Part shown: positions 56,202-56,330 of the stretch, piece by piece
Layout: every line of letters begins with the position of its first letter
How positions within the stretch are numbered: position 1 is the stretch's first letter
NCBI GenBank assembly: GCA_004762125.1
Contig: SIHQ01000028.1
Span: forward strand, 1-56,330
Source of the DNA: Oceanospirillales bacterium
GTDB lineage: Bacteria > Pseudomonadota > Gammaproteobacteria > Pseudomonadales > Endozoicomonadaceae
Direction of reading: 5' to 3'
Length of the DNA: 56,330 bases
Made by a program: the position numbers and the translations under genes
Notes under the pieces: generated by a model
Seen by the model: the letters and a program-made list of their open reading frames with translations, nothing else
What the model was told of the DNA's origin: nothing
The model's database searches: none

Positions 56202-56330
56202 TCTAAACGTCACCACATCCCCAGCCAAAAGTACAAACTCAGCAACTGGAGTGACTACAATCAGCCACTGAAAAACCGGGGGCGTATCGATGTGTGGATC
56301 AGTGATGATGTTGAATCATGGTGGACTCAT
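56202..56330 (+). pseudogene. IS5-family transposase fragment, running off the window
   Basis: The sequence from tctaaacgtcaccacatccc to the edge is nearly identical to 17518-17646 and encodes SKRHHIPSQKYKLSNWSDYN, then RGRIDVWISDDVESWWTH. The start codon region is missing because the ISKra4-like remnant joins just before it. The rest may continue beyond the window. Confidence 0.8.

Overview
The window looks like an accessory, effector-rich stretch of a gammaproteobacterial genome that lives in or on animal cells. An Endozoicomonas / Endonucleobacter-type marine symbiont or parasite is my best guess. This rests on the mixture of eukaryote-directed domains with decayed insertion sequences (IS6, IS4, IS5, IS3, IS66, IS91, IS630, IS605, ISKra4-like and REP-associated transposases). 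No rRNA, tRNA or core housekeeping gene was seen that could settle the taxonomy.

Layout. 1-4 kb: a transposase tail, then two divergent exported proteins of unknown function enclosed by a ~124-bp imperfect inverted repeat, with an IS3 fragment between them. 4-9.5 kb: an intact IS6 element and a truncated IS6 copy in the same orientation enclose a YopJ-family acetyltransferase-like gene and an exported coiled-coil/membrane protein. 9.7-12.4 kb: a divergent pair of exported zinc-finger proteins, one RING-like. 12.4-14 kb: an intact IS4-family transposase that cuts off a small exported protein. 14.2-17.1 kb: a 950-aa exported protein with a C-terminal methyltransferase-like motif. 17.1-18.6 kb: nested IS5/IS6/IS91 debris. 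18.9-26.4 kb: a 2492-aa protein with two AAA modules and a transglutaminase-like domain. 26.4-34.4 kb: an IS5 remnant, an exported protein, a coiled-coil protein with a very basic tail, an IS630 remnant and an unknown 529-aa protein. 34.5-37.6 kb: IS66, REP-associated transposase and integrase debris around a small exported protein. 38-40.6 kb: a SET-domain protein. 40.8-41.9 kb: a broken IS605 element. 42.1-46.1 kb: an overlapping pair of MutS-type ATPases that carry signal peptides. 46.3-48.1 kb: IS66 and IS5 debris. 48.3-56.0 kb: a second giant AAA-AAA-transglutaminase protein (2577 aa), paralogous to the first. The right edge lies inside IS fragments.

How the genes may fit together. There are two apparent classes of host-directed protein. 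One class lacks a signal peptide but carries short basic, nuclear-localisation-like motifs (YopJ-like, SET, coiled-coil, both giants), as expected of directly injected effectors. The other has Sec signal peptides (RING/zinc-finger, methyltransferase-like, MutS-like pair and several orphans), as expected of proteins exported through Sec and perhaps a type II system or outer-membrane route. No secretion apparatus is encoded here, so delivery is inference. The strongest candidates for undescribed biology are the giant two-AAA/transglutaminase fusion proteins and the exported MutS-like pair.
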